Shown here piece after piece: positions 8,653 to 16,872 of a stretch of 50,913 nt of DNA. The notes beneath the pieces were generated by a model. It did not search any database. It saw only the letters and a list, made by a program, of their open reading frames with translations, and was not told the DNA's origin. Origin of the DNA: Alphaproteobacteria bacterium MedPE-SWcel (lineage in GTDB: Bacteria > Pseudomonadota > Alphaproteobacteria > Rhodobacterales > Rhodobacteraceae); the NCBI GenBank assembly GCA_001874255.1, contig MPDC01000026.1:1-50913 (forward strand), read 5' to 3'. Positions within the stretch are counted from its first letter, which is position 1. The number at the start of each line of letters is the position of its first letter. The position numbers were made by a program, and so were the translations under genes.

Positions 8653-8707
8653 TTGACAATCAAGGCATAGGCTGAATTTGGCAAATACAGTGTCACACAG
8701 CACTGTA
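8653..8707 (+). promoter_or_regulatory. Putative control region of the integrase gene
   Basis: A consensus -35 TTGACA is at 8653-8658, without an equally good -10. Just after it, TACAGTG (8686-8692) and CACTGTA (8701-8707) form a 7-bp inverted repeat with an 8-base centre. Position between tRNA-Asn and the recombinase start suits an operator or a recombinase arm site. Evidence is structural only. Confidence 0.35.
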
Positions 8708-8759
8708 GCACAAGTTCCTGAAATGCGGGTCGCTCGTCTCCAAGCCTGGAGGCCGCATC

Positions 8760-10625
8760 TTGGCAACCACCCCTTACCTCCTGCAACGCGGCTCCACCTG
8801 GAGCTGGCGTCGGCGCGTGCCCGGGTTTTCCACAAAAACCAGACATTGGCAGCTGTCTTTGCGCACCACGGACCGGTCGATTGCGAGTATCATCGCACGC
8901 AGATTGAACTACGAGAGTGACCGGATGCTGGATGCAATCACCTATGGAAAGCTGACCCCCGCCCAGGCCAAGGCCTGGCTGACCTCGGTTGTGCGCAGGG
9001 AGCTTGACCGCATCAAGCGTCAGCGCATGATCAGCCGGATGGACCCGGTGGGCTCATCCGAGCTAAACCAGCGTCTCGATTGGGCGACGGCGCGCGCCTG
9101 GTCTCACCTGGCGAGCAAGGGACTGCATCCGGAGCTCTCCGATCACGACCGAGATCGTGTACTCAATGAAGGTTCGAGCGAGGCAGACATCGCGTCGCTT
9201 GAGCTGATGCTTGGCATCCTGTCGCGTGACGTGCTGTCCGAGGCGGGCGTCAACAAGATGCTTCGCGCTGCGCGGGACAGCATTCAGACGGCAACAGGCG
9301 AGACCCTGACCCCTGCGGCCGAGACGGTTCTCTCTCTGAGGCAACTGCTGCTGGCCGGAAAAGCCGCTGCCTGGTCCGCATCCGAAGGTCGGGAAGATCC
9401 GAGCCTTGAGCAAGCGCGTGCCCTTGCGCGGGGAATTCTTGACGGCGACCCTGCCGAGATCATCGACACCCGCGAGCCTCTTCCCGTCCCTCAGGAAGCC
9501 ACTCTGATCGACGCACCTGCCCCAACTCAAGTCTCTGCCCAGAGGCCCGAGTTCAGTTTTGACCCGGACATTGTCGCAGTCGTAGAGCGCATCAACGCCG
9601 AGAGGGATCGCGATCACATCAAGGAAGACACCAGAAAGCAGCTTGCCTCGCAGGCGCGCCTGTTCATCAAGGCAACCGGCATCACCGACGTTCGAGACAT
9701 TACGCAGGGCCATCTCAAGTTCTACAAATCGATCCTGCAACGCCTTCCGACGAGCTATGGGAAAAGCGCGAAGGACGCGGACAGGACCCTCGATGAGCTT
9801 CTGGCACGCGCCGAGGATCTGCCCGCGAAAAAGGTCGGCCTCTCGCCGCGTACGATCAACGGACATCTGGACCGGTTCAAGCTCATCTTCCAGTTCGCCA
9901 GGAGTGAAAACATCGCGATTTCGGAAACGATCGAACTCGGCCTGCTCCGTGTCCGGGAAGAAAAGCGCAACCGCGACAAGCGCGAAGCCTTTACCTTGCC
10001 GGAACTCCAGCAGGTCTTCCGGCATCCGATCTGGACGGGGTGTCGGTCACCATCGCGGCGCCACGAGCGCGGCAACACCGTCAAGGCGGATGGGCTCTAC
10101 TGGGGGCCGATCCTGGCTGGCTACAGCGGCGCCCGGCGGGAGGAGGTTCTCGGACTGGAACCCCGTGATGTCGTGTCCGTCGACGGCATTGCCTGCTACC
10201 ACATCCGGGACAACATGCACCGCGGGGTCAAGACCTTCAGTTCGGAGCGCCTGGTTCCCATTCACGAGCACCTGATCGAACTGGGCTTTCTCAGACATGT
10301 CGAAGAGATGCGCCAGCGCGGCGCCACAGCCGTCTTCCCCGAGTTGATCGCGACCAATGACAGCCAATCCTTCGGCGACAAGATCTATTACAACTGGGCG
10401 AAGGCGCTGGTTCTGCAACTGGACGGCAACCCGAGGGAGCTCTGCTTCCACTCGTTCCGCCATTATGCCATCGCCCACCTGAAGGAGCTGCCCGAGGTCA
10501 GCGAGAAACAGCGCCGTGACCTGGTCGGACACAGCGGCGGTGACGTGCATGATGAGCAATATGATGTCGCCACGTCGATGACCGTGATGAGCAGCGTGGT
10601 TGCGAAGCTGCCGCGATTGTTCTGA
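8760..10625 (+). CDS. Tyrosine recombinase / site-specific integrase
   Basis: A 621-residue integrase. The N-terminal 60 residues resemble the DUF6538 domain seen in large proteobacterial integrases. A SAM-like core-binding region lies at about 270-400. The catalytic domain shows GYSGARREEVLGLEP (first Arg, about 456), CFHSFRHYAIAHL (HxxR, about 565) and LVGHSGGDVHDEQYD (His and nucleophile Tyr, about 590-601), so it looks intact. TTG is the start, chosen because GGAGG lies seven bases upstream and no ATG or GTG fits. Its position and direction next to tRNA-Asn imply integration there. There is no excisionase, phage or conjugation gene downstream, so it is probably a remnant or the left end of a larger island. 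Confidence 0.92.
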   Translation: MATTPYLLQRGSTWSWRRRVPGFSTKTRHWQLSLRTTDRSIASIIARRLNYESDRMLDAITYGKLTPAQAKAWLTSVVRRELDRIKRQRMISRMDPVGSSELNQRLDWATARAWSHLASKGLHPELSDHDRDRVLNEGSSEADIASLELMLGILSRDVLSEAGVNKMLRAARDSIQTATGETLTPAAETVLSLRQLLLAGKAAAWSASEGREDPSLEQARALARGILDGDPAEIIDTREPLPVPQEATLIDAPAPTQVSAQRPEFSFDPDIVAVVERINAERDRDHIKEDTRKQLASQARLFIKATGITDVRDITQGHLKFYKSILQRLPTSYGKSAKDADRTLDELLARAEDLPAKKVGLSPRTINGHLDRFKLIFQFARSENIAISETIELGLLRVREEKRNRDKREAFTLPELQQVFRHPIWTGCRSPSRRHERGNTVKADGLYWGPILAGYSGARREEVLGLEPRDVVSVDGIACYHIRDNMHRGVKTFSSERLVPIHEHLIELGFLRHVEEMRQRGATAVFPELIATNDSQSFGDKIYYNWAKALVLQLDGNPRELCFHSFRHYAIAHLKELPEVSEKQRRDLVGHSGGDVHDEQYDVATSMTVMSSVVAKLPRLF

Positions 10626-10748
10626 CACGCTGGTGCGATCAATGCCCGACGGGCCTCTCGAGCATGATGACGAATGGCGCGGATCGTCACAACAGGGTCA
10701 GAAAATCATCTTCGACATTTCCGGAGATTCGGCCCGCGATTGCCGAAA

Positions 10749-11210
10749 TCAGGGAGGGCCCTCCCCCTTAGGTCCTATCGCGCGCAAGCTTCCCTTGCTC
10801 GGCCCGAAGCGACAATCGCGATCCAATAAACATGCCAGATGTGGCCAGTCTGGTCTGCGAGCCTCCTCGCCGGAAAATACGGATTTTTGCTCCAGGCTGT
10901 CTCGGCCGACACTTCCCGGCGCGTCACCAGCCACTCGGACCACCAAGTCGGCGCGGATATCCACATAATAGTGACGCGAGACGGTCCCGAAACGCCATTC
11001 GGGCGCCCTGGAGCATCCTGCAGCAGTTATAATGCCTGCCAGAGAAACTGCAAAAAGAACAACCACGTTGACTGACAAACAGGCCATCATCTGCACCCGC
11101 ATCAGCCGTTTGATGCGGTTGATGAGCCTGATTCCGATCTACCAGAAACCCAATGCCAGCAAGGCGGCGAAGGGACATAAGACATAGGCAATCAAGCGAT
11201 TGCGTCTCAC
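10749..11210 (-). pseudogene. Decayed small membrane-protein ORF (in-frame TAG)
   Basis: From a GTG at 11210 the frame reads a hydrophobic N-terminus (RRNRLIAYVLCPFAALLALGFW), meets TAG at 11141-11139, then continues open as IGIRLINRIKRLMR and a second hydrophobic stretch (VVVLFAVSLAGIITAAG) to 10749. Two membrane segments flanking one stop in the same frame suggest a single inactivating change. The C-terminal part is low-complexity and may be out of frame. Third-base GC is much lower than in neighbours. No ribosome site precedes the GTG. A perfect 14-bp palindrome, GGGAGGGCCCTCCC, lies at 10752-10765. The remainder of 10626-11266 shows nothing else. Confidence 0.35.
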
Positions 11211-11266
11211 CCCGGGTGTCAGGATATCCAAATCCAAAGCCGCTGAAAGAAAATCAGGGCAAGGGC

Positions 11267-13753
11267 TCAATGGCTGACAAAACTGACCAGTAGAGAGTCT
11301 GCAGTGGCCCAGGCCTTATGAAGCCCATCCAATACAGGGACTTCATCTGTTGACACCTGTTCAATCTCAAGCATGGAAGCCCGTAAATCCGCCAGTCCCA
11401 ACACAGCGGCAGACCCTGCCAAACGATGAGCTTCTTGCCGATGGTCGGCTGTCAACTGCGGGCTCCGTGCTAGTGTGTCACTCAGTTTGCGCATGTCATT
11501 GCGGAAAACAGACAGGAAATGCTGAGCCTTCTCGCGGCCAACGGCATCTATGAATTGCTCGATGTCAGCCTCATCCGACGGCTGCCCGGTGGCGGGTCTT
11601 CGGGGCGCAAAGGCTGCGCCGCTGCGGCTGCGGCGATCCACCAGATCGCCGAGATCGGCTCGGCTGATCGGTTTGGTCACGACTTCTGCAAAACCAGCAG
11701 CAAGAATACGCACGTGATCCTCCGCCGCAGCATGGGCAGTCAGAGCGACGATATCGACCCCCTCGGCCAATCCTTCGGCGCGCACGCGACGCAGCACTTC
11801 CAGCCCATCGATCTCGGGCATGCTGATATCTGTCAGGATCAAATCAAATGCCTGTGCCTTGATCGCGGCAATCCCGTCGCCGCCCCCGGCTGCAGACACG
11901 ACCTCATGTCCGAGCTTGCCAAGCATTTTCTCAAGCAGCAGTCGGTTTACGTCATTGTCCTCGATCACCAAGAGCTTCTTTTTTCGATGTGTATCGATCT
12001 TCTTCTGGGACGTTTCGGGCGGGATCAGCTTTGACGAGGGCAATGGAAGGGTGAAGCTGAAAATACTCCCCTCTCCAAGCTCACTCTCGCAGGAGATCTG
12101 TCCCTCCATCAACGAGACCAGCCGTTGCGAAATCGCCAGTCCCAGACCTGTCCCCTCGCTGCCACGCGTGTAGCTTGGGTCGATCATCATGAAATCATCA
12201 AAGATATGCTCCAGATGTTCGGCAGCGATCCCTTTGCCAGTATCCGCGACGCTGAACTCCACCTGATCGTTTTCCTTGCGAATGACATCCACCGAAACCG
12301 CGCCATCCTTGGTGAATTTCAAAGCATTGCCGATCAGATTGAGCAGGACCTGCTGAATGCTCCGGGCCCGGCCGATCACACCGACGTCTGGGCCAAGATT
12401 GCAGAACACGCTAAGTTCATTGTTGTTTTTCTTCGCGTTGGCCTGTTGGCTGTCAACGAGACCATGGACAAGCCCTTGCAGATCGAAACTCCGTGCCGTT
12501 TCAAATTCTGCGCCGGCCTCGAGCCGAGACAATTCCAGAACGTCGTTCACATGATGAAGCAACAATTCACCGGAAACGCGCATGGCCTGAAGGAATTTCT
12601 GCTGTTCCACCGAACACGGCATGTCATCCAGGATATCGAGAGACCCCAAAATCCCGGTGAGCGGCGTGCGCATTTCGTGGCTCATCACCGTGAGCAATCT
12701 GTCCCTGGCCTTCACGCCCGCCAGCGCGTCATCACGGGCCTGACGCAACTCTTCCTCTGCACGCAGCCGGTTTGAGATATCGCGCACATAGCTGACCAAC
12801 ACTTGATCCCCGCCCGAGCGGCTGACCGTGAGCGAGACCTCGACCGGCAGACAGGCACCCGATTTCCGCGTCGCGGTCAATTGAATACGCCCGTCTCGTT
12901 CCCCCATCCCAGCGGGCAGTTGCCCCGCGGCGATTCTGGCCGGGTCCGCCGACACGAGGCGCTCAAAGGGCATTCCCATTGCCTCATCGGCAGAATAGTC
13001 GAAGATCCGCTCGGCCGCACCGTTCATGGCGGTAATCCGACCGCTCTCATCGGCCATCAGAATCGCGTCAAGCGAGGATGTCACCATGGCCTCCGCCCGG
13101 GCGGCGTCCTGTGCCTGCAGGTAGGCCAGCCGCTGCCCCCGCCGATAGAGCCACAGGATCACCAGTGCGGTCACGGTCAAAGCAAGCAGCAAAGTAACCA
13201 CGACAATCGACAGCCGTAGAAACAGCGTATGCAGGATGACCCGTTCGGCGCCTGCGGTTTCTGCTTGCAGGACCACACCGATCAACGCGAGTTCGCGTAC
13301 TTCGTCGCCATCTTCCGCGACCAACTGGCGCAAGAGGCCCAGACCGTCCAGAAGCACCTCATCGGACGAATCGATCAAACCTGCCTGCTTCGTCAGGCCT
13401 TGCGTAAGCCGTTCAAGAGTCGCACCGCCTTCTGTATTGTCTCGTATTTTCGCGTAGTGCAGACTCTCGCGGTAGGTGGCGACCCGGCTGTAATAGATAT
13501 CAAACTGGCGTCTGAGTTCCGGCAGATCCGCCGCTGTGGAGGCTCCGAGAACGGCGCGCTGGTATTTCAGGTAGTCGACCTCGGCCTGCGACAGGGTCCA
13601 CTGCAGATTATCTGTCGCGGCGGAGGCCAGCGCTTCGATACGGCGCTGGACGTCCTTGCCCAATCGAACAGACTGAACCGCCAGTAGTATCAAAACTACG
13701 GCGGCTGCAGAAATCAACCAGCGTTGAACAGTCGGAACCTTTAGGCGTTGCAA
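11267..13753 (-). CDS. Hybrid sensor histidine kinase (PAS-HisKA-HATPase-REC-HPt)
   Basis: An 828-residue inner-membrane phosphorelay kinase. TM1 is at about 11-30, a periplasmic helical sensor region at about 31-177, TM2 at about 178-203, and PAS at about 222-330. HisKA has MSHEMRTPLTG with H359. HATPase has N476, ADTGKG and GTGLGLA. The receiver domain (about 593-705) has D642 in LTDISMPEIDG and K694. The C-terminal HPt has H776 in AHRLAGSAAVLGL. All phosphorelay residues are present. The TTG at 13753 is the only available start; AGGAG lies 11 bases before it. The gene lies 43 bp downstream of a periplasmic pterin-binding-like protein and near a divergent LuxR regulator, which suggest its ligand-binding partner and output. 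Confidence 0.93.
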   Translation of the reverse strand: MQRLKVPTVQRWLISAAAVVLILLAVQSVRLGKDVQRRIEALASAATDNLQWTLSQAEVDYLKYQRAVLGASTAADLPELRRQFDIYYSRVATYRESLHYAKIRDNTEGGATLERLTQGLTKQAGLIDSSDEVLLDGLGLLRQLVAEDGDEVRELALIGVVLQAETAGAERVILHTLFLRLSIVVVTLLLALTVTALVILWLYRRGQRLAYLQAQDAARAEAMVTSSLDAILMADESGRITAMNGAAERIFDYSADEAMGMPFERLVSADPARIAAGQLPAGMGERDGRIQLTATRKSGACLPVEVSLTVSRSGGDQVLVSYVRDISNRLRAEEELRQARDDALAGVKARDRLLTVMSHEMRTPLTGILGSLDILDDMPCSVEQQKFLQAMRVSGELLLHHVNDVLELSRLEAGAEFETARSFDLQGLVHGLVDSQQANAKKNNNELSVFCNLGPDVGVIGRARSIQQVLLNLIGNALKFTKDGAVSVDVIRKENDQVEFSVADTGKGIAAEHLEHIFDDFMMIDPSYTRGSEGTGLGLAISQRLVSLMEGQISCESELGEGSIFSFTLPLPSSKLIPPETSQKKIDTHRKKKLLVIEDNDVNRLLLEKMLGKLGHEVVSAAGGGDGIAAIKAQAFDLILTDISMPEIDGLEVLRRVRAEGLAEGVDIVALTAHAAAEDHVRILAAGFAEVVTKPISRADLGDLVDRRSRSGAAFAPRRPATGQPSDEADIEQFIDAVGREKAQHFLSVFRNDMRKLSDTLARSPQLTADHRQEAHRLAGSAAVLGLADLRASMLEIEQVSTDEVPVLDGLHKAWATADSLLVSFVSH

Positions 13754-13796
13754 GGGCCCGGGTACTCCTGAATAGTGGCCGCCGAAGCGGCAAAGT

Positions 13797-14270
13797 TTAT
13801 TTTACGGAGATCCTGTTCAGCTGCCAGATGCTGCGTGAATAGATTTCCTCGGTACGGAATTCAGCACCGCTATCATAGGGATAGACCAGCCATAGCGGCC
13901 CCTTGTCCCGCAAGGACATGGTTTTTCCGTTGCGCATGTAGGCGATCATCGGCCCGCCTTTGCGCGCATCGCTCATTGGGATTTCAACCGCATAGTCGTT
14001 CACTGCTGCAGCCTCCAGGACCCCTTCGCTTACGCCGACATGGGCCATCAGAACATCGAGAGAGACCCCCACAAATTCCTGTACGCCGTCACTCCAGATC
14101 GTGGTGGTGTTCACCTCCCGCTCTTCGATCGCGCGCAATTGATCTATGGAGAACTCCTGTACATCATCGCCGTTTCGCAGGGTCAGGACCACGTCAGCCT
14201 CCGACGCGATGGCCGGCAGGGATAACATCAGCGCAAATATCGTCGCCACAGTCATAAAAATGCGGTTCAT
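13797..14270 (-). CDS. Periplasmic SUOX-fold protein, putative pterin-binding (PruR-like)
   Basis: A 157-residue exported protein: signal peptide MNRIFMTVATIFALMLSLPAIASEA, then a short oxidoreductase molybdopterin-binding-like (SUOX-fold) domain with FSIDQLRAIEEREVNTTTIW, FVGVSLDVLMAHVGV and DKGPLWLVYPYD. It is far too short for a molybdoenzyme and lacks the usual Moco cysteine region, matching the COG3915 putative pterin-binding group and the idea of PruR in Agrobacterium tumefaciens, which binds periplasmic pterins to control a signalling partner. AGGAG precedes the ATG at 14270 by seven bases, overriding a longer in-frame reading. It is co-directional with the hybrid kinase, 43 bp apart. 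Family call is good; ligand is inferred. Confidence 0.75.
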   Translation of the reverse strand: MNRIFMTVATIFALMLSLPAIASEADVVLTLRNGDDVQEFSIDQLRAIEEREVNTTTIWSDGVQEFVGVSLDVLMAHVGVSEGVLEAAAVNDYAVEIPMSDARKGGPMIAYMRNGKTMSLRDKGPLWLVYPYDSGAEFRTEEIYSRSIWQLNRISVK

Positions 14271-14359
14271 AGGGCATCTCCTAATTCGGTCAGGCCCCGA
14301 AATGAGGCTTTGTCCGATTGTGGCACAGCGCAGCAAAAACGGAATGAGCACCTGCGTAT

Positions 14360-14384
14360 AGTCTGCTAGACTTTCGTATACGAA
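14360..14384. promoter_or_regulatory. Two adjacent inverted repeats in a divergent control region
   Basis: AGTCT-GCT-AGACT (14360-14372) is followed directly by the perfect 12-bp palindrome TTCGTATACGAA (14373-14384). They lie 90 bases upstream of the PruR-like gene and about 115 bases upstream of the regulator gene, in the 228-bp space between the two divergent units. This is a plausible operator for a dimeric regulator such as the LuxR-type protein encoded next door. No binding evidence exists in sequence. Confidence 0.45.
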
Positions 14385-14498
14385 GGGTAAACTACATCGT
14401 CCAAAGTTGAACTGTTTTGCCTCCTATCCGGTGATCCGGTGCTCTAGCCTTGACCTGAGGCAGGCCGATTTGCCGACCTTGTCAGGGAGGAGCAAGAC

Positions 14499-15227
14499 AT
14501 GAGAAGCCAAATTAGAGCCCTCAGTAGCAAATTCATTTCAAATGTTGATGGAAATGAAAGACCTGCGTCGGTAAAGTCCTTTCACAAGGGTAAAAATAGG
14601 GTACCGGGCCACATGCGTATTCTTCTGGCAGATGATCACGACATGGTACGTGACACAATTTCGGCGTATCTCAGTTCCGAAGGCGGGGCAGAGATCACGG
14701 CGACCACAGATCTGCCCCGCGCCATGAAGGAACTCGAAGATAACGGCCCCTTTGACCTGGTGCTTCTGGACTACAATATGCCCGGCATGAATGGTCTCGA
14801 CGGTCTGACGCGCGCCCTCAAGGCCAATGGCGGCGGCGGCGTCGCGATTCTGTCCGGCAGCGCGCCGACACATACCGCACAGGACGCTTTGGATGCCGGC
14901 GCCATCGGCTTCATTCCCAAGACGATGGGCGCTCAGTCGCTATTGAACGCGGTGCGTTTCATGAGTGCCGGTGAAATCTACGCCCCGGTGGAGCTGATGC
15001 GCCGCGACGCCGCTGCGCCGACCCATCCGCTGCTGGCGCAACTCAGCCCGCGTGAGATCGAGGTCCTGAGTGGTCTGTGCCGAGGCCAGTCGAACAAGGA
15101 AATTGCACGGGATCTGGGCCTGCAGGAAGTGACGATCAAATTGCATGTTCGCACGCTTTGCCGAAAGCTGGACGCGAAGAACCGGACCCAGGCCGCCATG
15201 ACAGCGAAAGAGGCCGGTCTGTTCTGA
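14499..15227 (+). CDS. LuxR/NarL-family response regulator
   Basis: A 242-residue regulator. After a 38-residue N-terminal extension, the receiver domain begins MRILLADDHDMVRDT, with phosphoacceptor D91 in VLLDYNMPGMNG and K141 in GFIPKTMG. The C-terminal LuxR helix-turn-helix is LSPREIEVLSGLCRGQSNKEIARDLGLQEVTIKLHVRTL (shown by its ends: LSPREIEVL and VTIKLHVRTL). The first ATG is supported by AGGGAGGAG six bases upstream, though the ATG at residue 39 would give the classical N-terminus. It is divergent from the PruR-like/hybrid-kinase operon and is its likely phosphorelay output. Confidence 0.92.
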   Translation: MRSQIRALSSKFISNVDGNERPASVKSFHKGKNRVPGHMRILLADDHDMVRDTISAYLSSEGGAEITATTDLPRAMKELEDNGPFDLVLLDYNMPGMNGLDGLTRALKANGGGGVAILSGSAPTHTAQDALDAGAIGFIPKTMGAQSLLNAVRFMSAGEIYAPVELMRRDAAAPTHPLLAQLSPREIEVLSGLCRGQSNKEIARDLGLQEVTIKLHVRTLCRKLDAKNRTQAAMTAKEAGLF

Positions 15228-15344
15228 GCGATTTTCCCGGCCATCGTCGACAGTGTCGGTGAATGCAGGCGCAGCACGGAGACTGCCGTTTTGGGGTCTG
15301 TCGGCACAGGCGCGCAGCTCCGTTCAGTCGGTACCGCTCAGCCC

Positions 15345-15376
15345 GCGCCCCAACTGCCCCGCGCCCCAACTGCCCC
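15345..15376. repeat. Two exact tandem copies of a 16-bp unit
   Basis: GCGCCCCAACTGCCCC occurs twice without mismatch in the 328-bp convergent space between the regulator and the ManC-like gene. That space holds no gene. Confidence 0.9.
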
Positions 15377-15450
15377 GATCAGAGCGCAACCGGCGCCCCG
15401 GCAGCATGTCCCATCTTCCAACCGGCCCGTGGCGCGGGCGTGCGGTGCTC

Positions 15451-15510
15451 CAGCCGTCCTTTGTCCCAGCCGCCCACTCTCCCAGCCGCCCTCTGTCTCA
15501 GCCGTCACGT
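15451..15510. repeat. Degenerate 16-bp tandem repeat, about 3.7 copies
   Basis: Copies begin CAGCCGTC or CAGCCGCC at 15451, 15467, 15483 and 15499, an exact 16-base period with diverging second halves. It shares the period but not the sequence of the array 75 bases upstream. Confidence 0.85.
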
Positions 15511-15555
15511 GTTATGATCGTCCCGTGTCATGGTCTCCGGGCGGGGCCGATCGGG

Positions 15556-16872
15556 TCAGGCGAAGCCAGCCGGGATTGCGTCGATGCCTGCGTTGGTTGA
15601 CGGCGTCGGGGGCGTCGAGGATGCAACTTGCATCTGCACCATATGGAGCGGCGTCGACCCCGAATTCTCAATGCGCCTGCTGCGCCCTGCGGGGATTCGG
15701 GCGCTCTGGGTTTCCCAGATGCGCCGGATGTGACTGCCAAGTGTGATCAGCGCATCTCCCTTCACCACCACCCAATGCTCTGCCGCACCGGCCTCCGCGC
15801 GCAGCCGTACCGCCTCTCCCGGCTTGACCACCAGCCGCTTCAGCGAAAACCCCGGCCCCATGGCCAACGTCTCCTGGCGGCCCCAATCGTGATCGGCGCT
15901 GCTTGAAACCGGCGTGTCACCGGCGGGAACTGTCGCAAGGCTTTGGTAAATCGCCATCATGTCGGCCGCGTGAGGATGGACGGCGGCCTGTTCCTCGAGC
16001 CGGTCCGCCTCCCAGCCGACCAACCCCAGATCCGGCCGCCGATCCAGAGCGGCATCGCGATCCCAATCGCTATATTCGGTCCAGGCCGTGTCGACCTGGA
16101 TCGCCACCACACTCCGGGCACGCTGCGCCACGGCCTTTTCAAAGGACTGCGCCTTCACGCGGCCATAATATCCTTGGTCCAGATGGATGGCGCCGTCTGC
16201 GGTCGTGCCGCGCTGGAATGCATTCTTCACCGGCAGAAATACGCGGCTTGCGTGGAATTTATAGGCCGCCAGAAGCATATCAACCCGCGCCACATAGATC
16301 CCCATCCCACACAGTTGATGGTTGCCCACCAAGAGATTGGACAGCGAGGTCTGCCGATCGGCGGGCATGATCCGGCTAACCGCCACCGGGGTGGTGTTGC
16401 GGGGGATCGACGTGACTTCGAGGCTGCCGTAGCCCATGTAGTCGCGGCTGCGTCGTTGCCCCAGCATGACGATCTCGCCCCGTTGTGCCGCGGGGATGGC
16501 CTGGCACAAGGCTTGATCCAGCTGGCCTGCATCCTCGAAGTCAGCCGTGGCAGGGGCCACCACAACCAAGGCATGCGGCGTATTCTGAAGCGACAGGACA
16601 GCGCTCAGCAAGGCCGCAGCCGGCTTGTGCTGGTCTGGCTCCAGGATCAATCGCGTGCCCGCGCCGGGCTTTGCCTGCCGCCGGGCGACGGAGGCGCAAT
16701 CCTGTGTCGTCACGACGATCGGAGCGGCAAAGATATCACCGGACAACCTGGCCAGAATGTCGGAATACCGGCTGCGCAGCCCCGGAGCATCTTCAAAGTG
16801 CATCGGAAGCATCCCCGACGACAGAGCGTCAGACGAATGGGTGGTACCGGCGAGAATGATGGGATGCAGCAT
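15556..16872 (-). CDS. ManC-like protein (GDP-mannose pyrophosphorylase / type II PMI family), both active sites degenerate
   Basis: The 438-residue layout follows bifunctional mannose-1-phosphate guanylyltransferase/mannose-6-phosphate isomerase: an N-terminal nucleotidyltransferase, a middle sugar-binding region (VFLPVKNAFQRG, YYGRVKAQSFEKAV), and a C-terminal cupin. However, the N-terminus reads ILAGTTHSSDALSSGMLPMHF where active enzymes have a GSGTRLWPLSR-type loop and PKQF, and the cupin reads RLRAEAGAAEHWVVVKG where active isomerases have the metal-binding Gln/His cluster before AEHW. Both catalytic signatures are gone, although the frame is open and the fold seems kept. GAGG precedes the ATG at 16872. 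It may be a regulatory or carbohydrate-binding paralog. Confidence 0.75.
   Translation of the reverse strand: MLHPIILAGTTHSSDALSSGMLPMHFEDAPGLRSRYSDILARLSGDIFAAPIVVTTQDCASVARRQAKPGAGTRLILEPDQHKPAAALLSAVLSLQNTPHALVVVAPATADFEDAGQLDQALCQAIPAAQRGEIVMLGQRRSRDYMGYGSLEVTSIPRNTTPVAVSRIMPADRQTSLSNLLVGNHQLCGMGIYVARVDMLLAAYKFHASRVFLPVKNAFQRGTTADGAIHLDQGYYGRVKAQSFEKAVAQRARSVVAIQVDTAWTEYSDWDRDAALDRRPDLGLVGWEADRLEEQAAVHPHAADMMAIYQSLATVPAGDTPVSSSADHDWGRQETLAMGPGFSLKRLVVKPGEAVRLRAEAGAAEHWVVVKGDALITLGSHIRRIWETQSARIPAGRSRRIENSGSTPLHMVQMQVASSTPPTPSTNAGIDAIPAGFA

Noticed and set aside
8620-11266. attR copy of the tRNA-Asn 3' end downstream of the integrase
   Set aside because: No second copy of the CGCCGGAGCCA end was found by eye in the following sequence.
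13414-13424. Internal copy of CAAGAGTCGCA from the window-end repeat
   Set aside because: Only 11 bases match, and it lies inside the hybrid kinase coding sequence; explained by chance.
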